A DNA stretch of 64,000 bases from NCBI GenBank assembly GCA_034766995.1, contig CM068320.1, positions 13,651,687 through 13,715,686 on the forward strand. The letters are read 5' to 3'. This document shows, one piece after another, positions 13,061 through 24,460 of this stretch. The DNA comes from Acanthacorydalis orientalis (taxonomy: Eukaryota > Arthropoda > Insecta > Megaloptera > Corydalidae). Position 1 is the first letter of the stretch, and each line of letters opens with the position of its first letter. Made by a program: the position numbers and the translations under genes. The notes below the pieces were generated by a model, which searched no databases, had not been told where the DNA came from, and saw nothing but the letters and a program-made list of their open reading frames with translations.

Positions 13061-13260
13061 AAACCAAAATTACATTTATAGCACAAATATGATTGAAATA
13101 ACTTGTGGTGAAGTGCATTCCCTTTACACATTTCTATCAGCCAGACAGTATGTCTAGTCGTAGGGAACCTGGTTTAGTTCCCAGTGGTGGATTATCCTCT
13201 TACAGTCTCGTCTATATAGAAAAGCTTCCCTTGCAAACAACTTTTCTGAGATTTAAACAT
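13061..13260. other. GC-enriched pocket
   Basis: A short segment of balanced composition. It contains GGGAAC (13163-13168) and GTTCCC (13177-13182) as a 6-bp stem. GGTTTAGTTCC weakly resembles a tRNA B box, but no cloverleaf can be built, so I do not call a tRNA or SINE. Confidence 0.3.
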
Positions 13261-13936
13261 TTGTATTCGTGATTGTTATTCTTTTACTTTCTCTTTTTTA
13301 GATAGTATATGTTAGATTTTATGTCTTTTTTAAATTATGTGTGTTTTTTACTGTGAATAGTATAAATAGCGATATTTTTTTGTTTCGTTTCTGTATAAAA
13401 ATGTATATAAAATGAAATATGTTATTCGAGGATTTTCTGAAAATTGATCAGTATGTTATTTTTATATTTTTTATAACAGACATTTATTTATTTGTTTTTT
13501 ATATGCTTATTTTCATTTAATTTCTATAAATACAAGATCGAATTTTATTTTTATTCACAAAAAATAACGCAATATATAATTTAAAATAACAAATTACATA
13601 TCATAGGATCATATGTAAACATCTTGTAAGATATGTAATTATAATGGAATGAAAATTTTTTATAGTATTTTTACAGTATTAAGAAGACTAACATTTGTCA
13701 AAAAAAATGATTATTAATTGAAATTCAATTTAGAATGTTACATTTGTCTGGAAAAACATTTTGTAAATAAAAATAAAATTAATAATTAATTCAACAAATG
13801 TCTTTACCTTTTTTCTCATTCTTCCTACTATTATTTATATTTATCCGCTGGTTTGATCTATAAACTGAAAAAGGAACTGAATATTTCAATTGTAATTATT
13901 ACTTTACCATTAATAATTGTTATATTATATTATGTA

Positions 13937-13937
<1 letters not shown>

Positions 13938-13989
<52 letters not shown>
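13938..13989. repeat. (TA)n-(TG)n compound microsatellite
   Basis: About 16 TA units are followed by about 9 TG units, the same order as at 72-117. Confidence 0.95.
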
Positions 13990-14247
13990 CATGTAAATGA
14001 ATGAATACTCTAATTTGATTTTTATTTTATTGTAAAAATAAATATTTTATTTAAAAAGCTACGCATTTAAAATAACATATTTCTATAAAACTGAGTCAGT
14101 TCCAATTTTTATGTTAACAAATATTGTTCATCTTAAGATGTGATTTTATGTCAGTAAATTGAGAATGAATATAATTATACAAGAATAATTTAGTTGATTT
14201 TCAAATATCGATATTTAGTTCAAATGTGAAAGTATAAATTATCACAC

Positions 14248-14252
<5 letters not shown>

Positions 14253-14293
<41 letters not shown>
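14253..14293. repeat. (TA)n microsatellite
   Basis: About 20 TA units. Confidence 0.95.
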
Positions 14294-14301
<8 letters not shown>

Positions 14302-14648
14302 ATAAACACGTAATCGAATTCGGTTGCAGCGAGCATGGATATAACGAATTCACAGCTGTAACCACCAAATGTTTACATGGATTTTGTCTCATATATATTA
14401 CCAAACAAACATTCACTTTTACAACCATCTCCTTTTACAGATATGCCAAGAAAATTTGTTTTTCTATATGAAATTTATTTTTAACTTACTGTCAACATTA
14501 ATTTCATTCAAAATTATAGAAGATAACTATTCCGTATTTTTTAAAATTTAGTTTTGTTTACATGTCTATCTATATTGTTTCTGTTTATTAAAGGTTCGTA
14601 CTAATTAAAGACGAAAATCTTTTTGTCTCACATAGAGGGATATGCCTG

Positions 14649-14649
<1 letters not shown>

Positions 14650-14692
<43 letters not shown>
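14650..14692. repeat. (TA)n microsatellite
   Basis: About 21 TA units. Confidence 0.95.
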
Positions 14693-14696
<4 letters not shown>

Positions 14697-15000
14697 CATA
14701 GATATTTCAGTATTTTTAACTTAAATTTTACATTTCTTTTCTATTAAAATTATTTTATAACTGAATTTTCGATCATATTTAGGTTGATTTAGCTATTATA
14801 TTGCCAAATAGCAAAACAAAACAAAAAATATTTGTCTTGTAATGCACGTTGTAACTGAATTTTATTATATGTATGTATGTATGTGTGTATGTGATGTATA
14901 GAGAAAGAATAATGACTATAAAATTATAAAACCAATTAAACGTATGTTTTTCTATAAATTTAATGTCATTTTTTTAAATTTTCATGGAATATATATATAT

Positions 15001-15344
15001 GATGATCATGATTTTGGGGTTTTAGGGCACGTCGACATCTAATATATGTATATATATATATATACGTACATAAGATATTTATTACTTTTTATCGACGCTC
15101 ATTGTCACTTGTGGATCAAATGGCTGTCCAGACAGAATTTGAAACGGTTTTCTAAGAAATATATATATTGAATCACACTATGTTATCAGGGAAACTGTAC
15201 GTAGTCGATGATTTACTGTTCCAGACAGCTATAACATCATATTACTGATACTCGTACACATGACCAACCTACTAGAAAGGGGTTTCTTCTGGATGACAGG
15301 GTAGTTTCAGGTTTTCTTTTCAATTGTTCTTATATCATATATAT

Positions 15345-15384
<40 letters not shown>

Positions 15385-16020
15385 AACTCTTTCAATATTT
15401 CAAATGTGTATCAAATTGTATTGTATATTAATTTTTACAAAAAATGATCTTTCCATTTTATTTCTTCTCTTACATTTGAGACTAAAAGTAAAATAAATTA
15501 GGGATAAATATGTATTACGTTTAATTCCTGACGTTAACCTTGTTGTTTTTTTCTTATTTTTTTAACGGATAAGTTGATTTGCTAAATTTGAAATATTATT
15601 TATACTTATAAATAAACTGGCACGATAGATCAATTTAGGTTGGTTCATTAATATAACTTCACTTGTTGATTGCTATTACAGCCAGTTTCAATGTAACTGT
15701 CTTCTATTGATAGATTTCAATGAAAATAGTTTTGCAATTGAAATTTAACTTGAAATAGTTCGCAGAATAAGGTTCGAGCAGAAGGATCTGGAGCCACTCC
15801 GTTGTAGCGGGTACCCAGTACTATGTCTTACAACTCGCGTTATTCAAATGTATGAACCGTTTCGTGGATTAGGTGTTGTTACAAAGTGATAGAGCAATTT
15901 TTCCTGACACTCCTACAGAGTTTCATCTTATTGTAGGGTCAGCAGAGGTCAGAGGAGCTCCAGGTTACCTTTAAAAGGAACCTCATGTTGGGCTTTCGGG
16001 CAGTTAAATTACAATTGTGA
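15001..16020. other. GC-enriched island, two parts
   Basis: Two segments (15001-15320 and 15760-16020) have balanced base composition and several CpGs. They flank an AT-rich section holding a (TA)n at 15349-15380. A near-perfect inverted repeat AGGTTACCTTT / AAAAGGAACCT lies at 15962-15983. No coding frame or transposon is recognised. They could be old repeat remnants or conserved regulatory DNA. Confidence 0.3.
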
Positions 16021-16365
16021 ATTTGTATTTATTAAAATCTACCTGAATATAATAGGTACATCGAAGTAGAAGTAAATAAAAATAGCATTCTACATAAATA
16101 CTTATAATAAATATGTAATATCTGGTTTATATTCAGTAAAATTATTTAATTATATATCATTTGTATGTAGAGAAGCCTAATATGTTTTTGGTATTGAATT
16201 AATTAGCATTTTTTTAAAGTCACTCAATCTCTTTACTGCTTATCCATTTCTTATGGTTAGTTTGATATTTAAACTGTTAATTAATACACAATTATCTATG
16301 AAAACCGAAGTTTAATTGTAGAATGTGGGGGTTTGGCTACTTTGTATACAAAAAAATGAAAAAAT
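16021..16365. other. AT-rich non-coding stretch
   Basis: I see nothing recognisable here. Confidence 0.5.
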
Positions 16366-16394
16366 ATTCGATATAATATTTTATTATATCGAAT
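16366..16394. other. perfect 13-bp-arm hairpin at mariner edge
   Basis: ATTCGATATAATA (16366-16378), a TTT loop, then its exact complement (16382-16394). The right arm ends where mariner copy A begins. The terminal bases expected for that mariner's 3' TIR are missing, so the hairpin replaces them. Confidence 0.7.
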
Positions 16395-16943
16395 GTGATT
16401 TATGACCTTCAAATTCATATACATTTTTCTCTTTTTTGACTTTCCCAGCTGTTTTAAATGGTCCAGAAGTATTGGATGACTAACGCCTAACTTTTGTGTA
16501 TGCTCTCAAATTGTTGTGAGTGGTTTTGTTTTAAATAATGCCTTAAGTTGGTTGTTATAAACTGAAAAATGACGCCCAATACCTTCATCTTCAAAGCTTT
16601 CGTTTCCAGCACGAAATTTTTGGAATCACTATTGCAACGTACGTTTCTTAACAATACCTACACGAAAAGAATCGTTTAGTTTATGAGCAGTTTCTGCTGC
16701 TTTACCACTCGTTTTGAACTCATACAAACTATTTTTCTTATTTGCTCCTTTTCCATCTTTAATTCAATAACTCAATTTGAAGCAAAATTAATAATTAAAT
16801 CAAAGTTGACTTTACCAAAATATAGACCGAAAAATGCACTTTAAAATAATATTAACAAAAGACACGATGAAATGATACTTTCTTTAATACAATTCAGGTT
16901 AGAATTCAAACAAGAGCCACAATATTTTCCTATCTACCTAATA
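16392..16943 (-). mobile_element. Cecropia-type mariner derivative, copy A
   Basis: The element reads on the minus strand. The 5' terminal repeat ends at about 16943 (CCTATCTACCTAA on the plus strand). The putative transposase ATG is at 16756-16754 and begins MEKEQIR. A one-base deficit then shifts the frame. The helix-turn-helix segment encoding GVSHP(I/T)LLDHLKQ follows, then an abrupt jump to the 3' end (TATGAATTTGAAGGTCATAA). The entire catalytic DDD domain is absent. The CGA arginine codon before GAG is a TGA stop. The 3' TIR is damaged. It shares its stop and neighbouring substitutions with the first half of copy E. Confidence 0.85.
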
Positions 16944-17405
16944 TAAGTAAAATAATTGTAAGTCAGACTGATATAAAATTATAAATTATTTATAAAAAAA
17001 AAATTACGGAAACTAATTAGTTATAGTCAACTTAGTTGTGGACGCATCCTTAAACTTCTAATAATTAATTAAGTATAAAAGAACTAATTTAAAATAAAAC
17101 GGACAAATTTTAAATTCTTGGATTAGATCATTCTGTCTCAAAGCAACTCGTAGTAATGAATCTGTACTTAAAACATTAAATTATTATATTATTTGAAATA
17201 TTACATTCAATAAACTGTCACTTTAAAACTTTGACTTATTTTTATAAAACGCAGTTCGTCCAAGTATATATTTTTTTAATTCTCAACTCATATATGAAGA
17301 AATGTTGAAAATTTAACATTATTTTTTCGATGAAAAAAAATGCATGTACAAAAATACCGTAATATGAAATATTTCAAAATAAAATGTGTCTAAATGTCTG
17401 TATAT

Positions 17406-17408
<3 letters not shown>

Positions 17409-17453
<45 letters not shown>
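17409..17453. repeat. (TA)n microsatellite
   Basis: About 22 TA units. Confidence 0.95.
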
Positions 17454-17456
<3 letters not shown>

Positions 17457-18102
17457 ATGTCTGTTTTAGTAGATTCTTTATTAGATATATCAAATTACAA
17501 AAAAAGTACATTAAATAAAAAATATGCACACATTCTCATAACCACAGCTGGATATAAATTAAATATATTAATAAGAATTTTTTAAAGTTGAAAAAAAGTT
17601 TATATCGAGACATGTTCAAGTAAAATGATTTATTATTCATAAATTGTTACATCTTCTTTCCTGAATAATAAAATTAACTTATATGTTAATATAATGGAGG
17701 TGTAAGGTAGTACGCATGTACGTTAGACATGAATTTATTGAACATTATAAATACAGTTTTAATAATTGAGTATTATTTGAAAGTACGATTAGATAAGGTC
17801 AATGGTTTTTAAATAAGTTTTGTTATTTATATACGTTTGTTTTTGAATTGTATTGAAAGCATATATTATATTTGGAGATTCCGTAATAAATTGATCGTTG
17901 CTTATTGTTTGTAGAGTTGTGATCAGGTATGAAGTTTGATTTACGGTTTGACTGCTAGTTTGATTGGTCTAAATCATTAAAAATACAAAAAAGAGTACAT
18001 AGTATCTACCGGGTATTGAAATTATATTGTAATTAATTTGTTCAATTCTATTTAATTATTAAATTAACAAATACAAATATCAAATATTTATATTGTACTG
18101 AT

Positions 18103-18105
<3 letters not shown>

Positions 18106-18142
<37 letters not shown>

Positions 18143-18163
18143 TATCTATACATATATCTATAC

Positions 18164-18194
<31 letters not shown>

Positions 18195-18195
18195 A
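18106..18195. repeat. (TA)n-(CA)n compound microsatellite
   Basis: A TA array with two TATACATATATC interruptions, ending in a short CA run. Confidence 0.9.
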
Positions 18196-18620
18196 ACGAG
18201 AGAAAGGGAGAAAGATTGAAAAACAAGATAGAAAAAAATTGAAAATATCTGTAAGACAGATAGATGAATATGTGTGTTCGTACTAGGTACAAATTATCAA
18301 AAAAACTAATCAGTTGCAATTTATACTACTGAACATGAATAAAAATTTAAATTTTTAACTCACTCTTAAATTTGAACTTAAAGTTTAATTATTAATAATT
18401 ATAAGAAAATTTTACTCTAACTGGTAACAAAATATAATATATTAGTATAATAATCTGTTTATTAATTTAAAATAACATTTTTAAAGCAACACTATTCTTT
18501 CTGTAATATAAATGTATTAAATATAAAATTCCTAGACATAATACGACCATTATGTAATCATTTCCTAGAAAACGTTTTTAAGTCTTTACAATATGTTAAA
18601 TAGATTTAAAATTATAATTA

Positions 18621-18840
18621 TTAGGTTAGTAGGAAAATAATTTCAGTTTATGTTTTCTGAATTCTAACCTTATTTTTTTTCAATGAGTGTCATTTCATTG
18701 GGTACATATTAAGATCATTTTAAAGTACATTTTTTGGTCTGTATTTTGGTAACATGGACTTTAGTTTTATTATTAATTATGGTTCAATTTGAGATATATA
18801 CGACTTAAAAAATAGATATTAAATAAAAAGAAGTCAAATG
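18621..18840 (+). mobile_element. Mariner derivative 5' end, copy K
   Basis: Begins with the terminal repeat TTAGGTTAGTAGGAAAATAA, followed by the typical 5' UTR (TTTTCTGAATTCTAACC, then CATTTTTTGGTCTGTATTTT). Homology fades at the expected start codon near 18800-18840. The HTH part and 3' TIR are absent, so this is a 3'-truncated remnant. Confidence 0.8.
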
Positions 18841-19284
18841 TTATAAACAAATTATTTCAAGGTCCAATAAAAAAATACATAATCTATAATCATAATTCAG
18901 AGACCTTCGTTGCTGGATTAAAATGTATGGAATAAAAAAGAAAACAAGTAAACAAAAATGTCAATTTGATTAAGTTTTCCTGTTTTACTATCGAAAAATG
19001 TTCTTTTACTTCTCAATAGTTTTTCAAAATTGTAAAATAAGTTTAGATTTAATTGATGAGTGAAAAAAATAAATATTTCGACTATAGCAAAATTTTTGAT
19101 ATAAAAACTTTTATGATTCCTTGTTTTGAATACAATGATATTCCTAATACAAAATGCCTATAAAAACATTTGGAAATAAATATTTCTTTATTTTTTTTAG
19201 TACACTTTTCATACAGTAATACAGATTTAATTAATTTGGTTCCTATTTATAAATAAAAAATAATTTATTCAATAAAACGAATTT

Positions 19285-19369
<85 letters not shown>

Positions 19370-19433
19370 CACATATATACATATGTATATATATAGAGAG
19401 AGAGAAGAACACACACACATACATATATAGGGT
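18841..19433. other. AT-rich stretch with microsatellite
   Basis: Unique A/T-rich DNA, then a (TA)n array at about 19288-19370 that runs into short (AG)n and (CA)n pieces up to 19430. Confidence 0.55.
19288..19430. repeat. (TA)n with (AG)n and (CA)n pieces
   Basis: A long TA tract is followed by TATATAGAGAGAGAGA and ACACACACAT. It adjoins the left arm of the foldback element at 19434. Confidence 0.9.
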
Positions 19434-19547
19434 GATTTAATTTAGGTTTTCACACGAAAGTATTAAAAAAACGCAAAAATTAATAAAATTGTTATTTTTA
19501 AATTTTTATTTTTTTTAATATTTTCATGTGGAAGCCTAAATTGTATT
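19434..19547. mobile_element. Short foldback (full-length inverted repeat) element
   Basis: The segment is almost entirely two complementary arms. The left arm begins ATTTAATTTAGGTTTTCACA and reaches GTATTAAAAAAA. The right arm, read on the other strand, begins ATACAATTTAGGCTTCCACA and reaches ATATTAAAAAAAA. The arms are about 50 bp each with several mismatches and almost no spacer. This is the structure of a foldback MITE. No target duplication can be read because both sides are microsatellite. The family is unknown. Confidence 0.65.
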
Positions 19548-19550
19548 ATT

Positions 19551-19562
19551 TTTATCTATCTA

Positions 19563-19605
<43 letters not shown>

Positions 19606-19630
19606 AATACACACACATACACACACACAA

Positions 19631-19663
<33 letters not shown>

Positions 19664-19675
19664 AAAGATAGATAG
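19551..19675. repeat. (TCTA)n-(TA)n-(CA)n-(TA)n compound microsatellite
   Basis: TCTATCTATC is followed by TA, then CA runs with AACACA interruptions, then TA again, closing with GATAGATAGATA. The two outer tetranucleotide blocks are complementary (TCTA/TAGA), so the whole array is roughly palindromic. Confidence 0.9.
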
Positions 19676-20345
19676 ATACATTCTTACAAATAAAATGAAA
19701 TACCACCCCTGTGTACGTGAAAAATATGACATGTGGGGAGTGTAAGACATAAGTGCTAAAACGTCTCGTCTGTAGCACATTTATGGTGTGCGGGAGTCGT
19801 TTATAAAAACATATCGGTGTTTTCTCGCATATGACGTGCAATGCATCACCACGATCTACCTTCACATATTGGTTTGATCATCTTGTAATATACATCGAGG
19901 ATTTCGTTTCTATCCCATGGGACTAACAAACGTCGTTATTATTGATATATGTACGTTTCTTTCGATATTCAATTATTAGTTTATGTCAAAACGAACATAT
20001 CGTCTCGTAAAAGATTTTTAATATCGAATACAAGTAGTTCTTGTACTTTTCAGAATCCCATAACATATCGGAGATGTCTATTGAAACACATATACACTGG
20101 AACAAAGTTGCATACAAAAGCTTTGTATGCTTGTCGTTGCATATATGCAATGTTTTCGAAGTTTGTTTTCAGCGCATATCTTAGGGATTTTATAAAGTCA
20201 TCACGTACACAGAACAGTCTAACATAATACTGATATAAATGTAATGTAAATTGAAAACTGTCCGGTGAATGATACATAAGTCGTCTGTGGTTTATTGAAT
20301 TAAATATCAATTAAATAACTCCAACGAATTGTAATTAAGTTGTAT
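19676..20345. other. GC-enriched island with clustered palindromes
   Basis: About 670 bp of more balanced composition. It contains GCATACAAA-AGC-TTTGTATGC (20110-20130, 9-bp stem) and TTGCATATATGCAA (20137-20150), seven bases apart. Open frames of 74-101 codons on both strands overlap each other, so neither is persuasive. No transposon motif is recognised. A conserved regulatory element is possible. Confidence 0.35.
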
Positions 20346-20370
20346 TTATAATGAAATAAAAGTATCGGGT

Positions 20371-20371
20371 G

Positions 20372-20441
<70 letters not shown>
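20371..20441. repeat. (TA)n array, left of LINE scrap
   Basis: A TA array with TATTTATA interruptions that ends exactly at the LINE fragment. Confidence 0.95.
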
Positions 20442-20528
20442 AAGCACCCACGTTTCGCTGCCATAGGTAAAGACTGGTAGTATACATTGATCAAATACTT
20501 TTTTCTTCAAACAGAGTGGGATTGTTGA

Positions 20529-20534
<6 letters not shown>
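20442..20534 (-). mobile_element. RTE-like LINE fragment inside (TA)n
   Basis: On the minus strand the frame reads LCLKKKVFDQCILPVFTYGS then ETWVLN, the conserved post-polymerase region of RTE-type LINEs. The same sequence, with more damage, is at about 7285-7192 on the same strand. Both edges pass directly into (TA)n (20441 and 20535). Less than 100 bp survives, but with no stop in this stretch. Confidence 0.75.

Positions 20535-20596
<62 letters not shown>
20533..20596. repeat. (TA)n array, right of LINE scrap
   Basis: About 31 TA units, starting within the LINE sequence at GATTTAATATA. Confidence 0.95.
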
Positions 20597-20598
<2 letters not shown>

Positions 20599-21070
20599 GG
20601 AAGGAGATGCGAAGCTACATGCAGAAATGTGACTTTAGAGTGACCAAAAAACCTCAAATCCTAAGAAAGTAAAAATTTATATATTTAATCGATTTTTTGT
20701 TTGATTCAAGAGGTTAATCTCTACCCTACAATTCCATTTTTCATATAAGATCGTTCTGTACTTTTAAAGAGTAAATTATTATTTGCTTTCAATAATATTT
20801 CAGAAATATCTAGAGATTAGAGATTTTAATCATACATTTCTGAATTTGAAAATTTCATTTATGATAAAATAAATACTTTTATAAAAAAAGTTGCAAAAAA
20901 AGCTTAATACAATGAGCATATATAAAATGAATACTATTTGACTGTAATAAAAAAAATGACAATATTTTTTTATTGTCACAAGTATGCACGAACTTAAAAA
21001 TTTCTTGACATAATTTCCTTACGAGTTAAAACGTTTGTTATATTAGTACACAAGTTTTAGTATTCCTTCG
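20597..21070. other. AT-rich non-coding stretch
   Basis: I see nothing recognisable here. Confidence 0.5.
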
Positions 21071-21074
21071 TTAA

Positions 21075-21314
21075 CCCTTTCAATACGACTTTCTTTGTTT
21101 TAATTTCAGTAAATGACAATTAATTACATTAAGGTGTAGTTAAAATAGACCAAAATTATTGTCCAAGAGCTTTTAGGCATTTTGGATAAAAGATATAGTC
21201 TTGAGAAGTTTTGTTTCATCAGTATTTCTTAGTTGGTTCACTCAGCAAAGTATTATCCAGACAGAGATTTTTGAAAATCGGTGGGACATGTGTATCCCGT
21301 TAGTAGCGAAAGGG
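21075..21314. mobile_element. piggyBac-like MITE, 240 bp
   Basis: The segment is bounded by TTAA on both sides (21071-21074 and 21315-21318). It has short terminal inverted repeats starting CCCTTTC (left CCCTTTCAATACGACTTT; right, other strand, CCCTTTCGCTACTAACGG). TTAA target duplication and CCC-starting ends are hallmarks of the piggyBac superfamily. There is no coding capacity. A stem GGGA / TCCC lies near the right end. Confidence 0.6.
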
Positions 21315-21931
21315 TTAAATAATTGTGTCGCTAATTCTTTGACTTAATCCTACATTGATATCTTCACATCATCATATTAAATCCCTCTGTCGCTAAAATC
21401 TTTAGAAGTGCAACAAAGAATTAAATTAAAATAAATCATAATTATCATTTATTTATTAAAAAATTAGTCTCTTTTAGTCTAGAAGTGAGTTCTTTCAGAC
21501 TATAAGTGACAATTCATATTTTTTTAATTCAAGAATAAATTAAAAAATATATTCTTTTTTATGAAAAAAATTAAAGAAATTAATTTATTTACTACTAAAG
21601 TTCATAATAACTTTGAAAAATATATATTAGTTATAAGAATGCTATTTTTTAAGGTTAAAATATATTTACACAGAATTTCAACAATTTTTTTCCTTTTCAA
21701 CCGAATTTATTATTATTGTACATCATTCTGTATTTTTTAAATATTCCATAATTTATTAATTATATGCAAAAAAAAATTACACAACCACAGTAAATATTTA
21801 CAGTACAACAATTGATTTATACACACTGTAAGTAAATGAACCGTTTCGGTTATCAGTAACTAAAACACACTTCTTGGATTTCAATATATGTTACTACACA
21901 TACATGTAGTTTCTTTACTTACAATTTTTAT

Positions 21932-21935
<4 letters not shown>

Positions 21936-21988
<53 letters not shown>

Positions 21989-21990
21989 AA

Positions 21991-22029
<39 letters not shown>

Positions 22030-22057
22030 GTTCATATATATATATATATATATATAA

Positions 22058-22112
<55 letters not shown>

Positions 22113-22113
22113 A

Positions 22114-22150
<37 letters not shown>
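21936..22150. repeat. (TA)n array, about 215 bp
   Basis: TA tracts are interrupted by AAATACATATA three times at about 50-60 bp intervals, and by TATACATA. The repeated interruption suggests higher-order duplication of an about 55-bp unit. Confidence 0.9.
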
Positions 22151-22151
<1 letters not shown>

Positions 22152-23029
22152 GAATTAATTTGTAAACAATTCCACAGCTATCAATTAATCTTCTTCAATA
22201 AATACTCACAACAGTTTAGCAAACTGTTAAATTGTAAATTATTCCACTGTTGCTATGTGAATTTTTCCTCTTTTATTTTTTTATACATGTAGACAAGTAT
22301 TTAATTTTAAATATATTAAACTCTTTAACAGTCTATAAATAAATAAAAAATTGATTAATTAATTATATAACATTAATATAAAACCTTAAAGTAAACAATA
22401 TTTTTCTATTAAAATATGTGAAGGAAATATTTGAATATCAGTGCTATTTATAAGATATAGTTGCAAAATGTACGTGTTTTCTTCAGTTTTACAGATTTTA
22501 TGAAAATCAAGTCGAAATAATAATATTTCAGTGTATAAAATGTTGTACTAATCGAATATTGATTAATTTTATAAATCAGAATTCAAAAGGTGATTCAAAA
22601 TATTGCAATATCTTGTAAAAATTTAAATGACTTTCAATTATAACTTAAGTTGTTTTTTCGATGAATTTACTGTTAAGTATGTTATACATTAATTAAAAAA
22701 AATATTATCAATTTTAATTTTAATATTTATGTAATTTTAGTTCACATCGTTATTTTTCCTATCTTTTCCTAAAACTTTTAAATATCTTTATCATAATTTT
22801 GGTTACTACATTCCATTATTAATTTACTTTCATTATAACAAATATATTTACATTAGAAAAACATATTTGCATACATTGTTAATTTTATACGCTCATAATT
22901 ATTCAGCAGTAATATAAATTCAGTAATCAATATATCAGTCAGTAATATAAATCTGAAATTTATCCAAACGAAAAAAATTCCTTTAATCTCATGGCATCGT
23001 ATAAAATACATGATTTTAAATTTATTACA

Positions 23030-23033
<4 letters not shown>

Positions 23034-23105
<72 letters not shown>
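23034..23105. repeat. (TA)n microsatellite
   Basis: TA tracts with a single TATACATA interruption. Confidence 0.95.
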
Positions 23106-23108
<3 letters not shown>

Positions 23109-23186
23109 TATGTAGTAGTAAAAGTAATATTAAAACTCTTTCAAAAACGATTTCAACAAATATTAAATGTGTACAAATGAATTTTA

Positions 23187-23754
23187 TTAAGTTGGCAGAA
23201 AATAATTATAGTTTATGACTTTCAAATTCATATACTTTTCCCACTTTTTTGATTTTTCTCTTTTAAGTCATTCAGAACCTAGTGTTAGATAACTAACGCC
23301 TAACTTGTGTATAAGCTCTCGAATTGTTGTACATGGTTCTGATTCAATAACCTATTCAGTTGGTCGTTATAAACTGAAAAAGAACACCCGCGAAATTTTT
23401 CATCTTCAATGCTCTCGTTCCTAGTACGAAATTTATGGAACCACCATTGCACCGTACGTTTTTTAACAGTAGCTACGCCAAATCATCGTCTAGTTTATAG
23501 TGAATTTCTGCTACTTTACCATCGGTTTAAACTCATACAAAAAATGCTCTTATCTCCTACTTTTCCATCTTTAATTCGGTAGCCTAATTTAAAGCAAAAT
23601 CAGTAATAAAATCCAAGTCAATTACCAAATTACATACCGAAAAATGCACTTTAAAATTATATTAACATCAATACAATGAAATGACACTTTCTGTGAAAAA
23701 AATGAGGTTAGATTTCAGAAAACAAAAACCGCAATTATTTTCCTACCAACCTAG
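23187..23754 (-). mobile_element. Cecropia-type mariner derivative, copy B
   Basis: Minus-strand element of 568 bp with both ends present (plus-strand left end TTAAGTTGGCAG; right end TCCTACCAACCTAG). A TA dinucleotide lies on each side (23185-23186 and 23755-23756). It contains the 5' UTR, a start region reading MEK then a TAG stop, a two-base deficit in the following T run, and the decayed HTH region. It then jumps directly to the 3' end. The CGA codon before GAG is intact here. No catalytic domain. Confidence 0.87.
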
Positions 23755-23936
23755 TATATTAGATTGTTTGAAATATTTAATAAATAAACAAGGTATATTA
23801 TTTCGTAAATGCAATCATTATTTAGATTTCGTTCGGTATAATTCCTATAACTTACCGACAAACAATAATCATAAATTCGAGCATTAACATTTAACTTTTA
23901 AATATGAAAAGGGAACAAGGTATATTCACATCATTA

Positions 23937-23993
<57 letters not shown>

Positions 23994-24084
23994 ATAAAAA
24001 TTGAATTTTAATACGAAATAAACATTGAATAATGTTAATATTTTATTCATAAAATCCATTCAGAATAAAAAATAGATATATGTA
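23755..24084. other. AT-rich stretch with (TA)n
   Basis: Unique A/T DNA with one (TA)n run at 23939-23989. Nothing else is visible. Confidence 0.5.
23939..23989. repeat. (TA)n microsatellite
   Basis: About 25 TA units. Confidence 0.95.
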
Positions 24085-24405
24085 TCCTGTACGGGTAACA
24101 GCATTACCATAAATATATGACAAAAACATCGGAAGACAGGAACTGCGCCGACTGGGCAATAAGTTCAATATTGTAATTTATACAGTCATAAAGTTATATA
24201 TGTTATTATAATGTGGATAATTTATAAGTGAAGCATACGCGATCAGATGACCCGTACCGGATGTGAGGGTCACACGAATCGATCGATATGACTGTCGTCT
24301 TCCGGGCAGCATGATGCTGTCGTCTCGTTATTATTGCGGAAGATAAGTACTCGTACCACCGAAGGGAGTGATTTGTTTTGTACGATACGCACACGTACAT
24401 GCACG

Positions 24406-24408
<3 letters not shown>
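24085..24408. other. GC-rich, CpG-rich island
   Basis: The most GC-rich part of this neighbourhood, especially 24235-24400, with many CpGs and CGATCGAT at 24276-24283. A 64-codon minus frame exists but has no recognisable motif. Its sharp compositional contrast is typical of conserved regulatory DNA in AT-rich insect genomes. It is followed directly by a (TA)n array. Confidence 0.35.

Positions 24409-24457
<49 letters not shown>
24409..24457. repeat. (TA)n microsatellite
   Basis: About 24 TA units at the edge of the GC island. Confidence 0.95.

Positions 24458-24460
<3 letters not shown>

Larger units (their letters stand above)
13261..15000. other. AT-rich non-coding stretch
   Basis: A/T-rich DNA with (TA)n-(TG)n at 13938-13989 and (TA)n at 14253-14293 and 14650-14692. 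A short GC pocket lies near 14310-14370. Nothing else is recognised. Confidence 0.5.
16944..18620. other. AT-rich non-coding stretch
   Basis: A/T-rich DNA with (TA)n arrays at 17409-17453 and 18106-18186. No gene is recognised. The 60-codon frame at 18104-18286 starts inside the microsatellite and is not credible. Confidence 0.5.
21319..23186. other. AT-rich non-coding stretch
   Basis: A/T-rich DNA with a large (TA)n block (21936-22150) and another at 23034-23105. No gene or transposon is recognised. Confidence 0.5.

Noticed and set aside
13163..13184. tRNA or SINE B-box-like sequence GGTTTAGTTCC
   Set aside because: No A box at the right distance, no acceptor or anticodon stem, and only a four-pair T arm.
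15772..15790. GGTTCGAGCAG resembling a tRNA T-arm
   Set aside because: No complementary stem on either side and no cloverleaf around it.
20346..20657. 103-codon minus-strand frame as a gene
   Set aside because: Its non-Tyr-Ile core (LCLKKKVFDQ through ETWVLN) is an RTE-like LINE scrap. The rest is (TA)n.
23681..23887. 68-codon plus-strand frame
   Set aside because: It is antisense to the 5' end of mariner copy B and then continues into unique A/T DNA. No motif.
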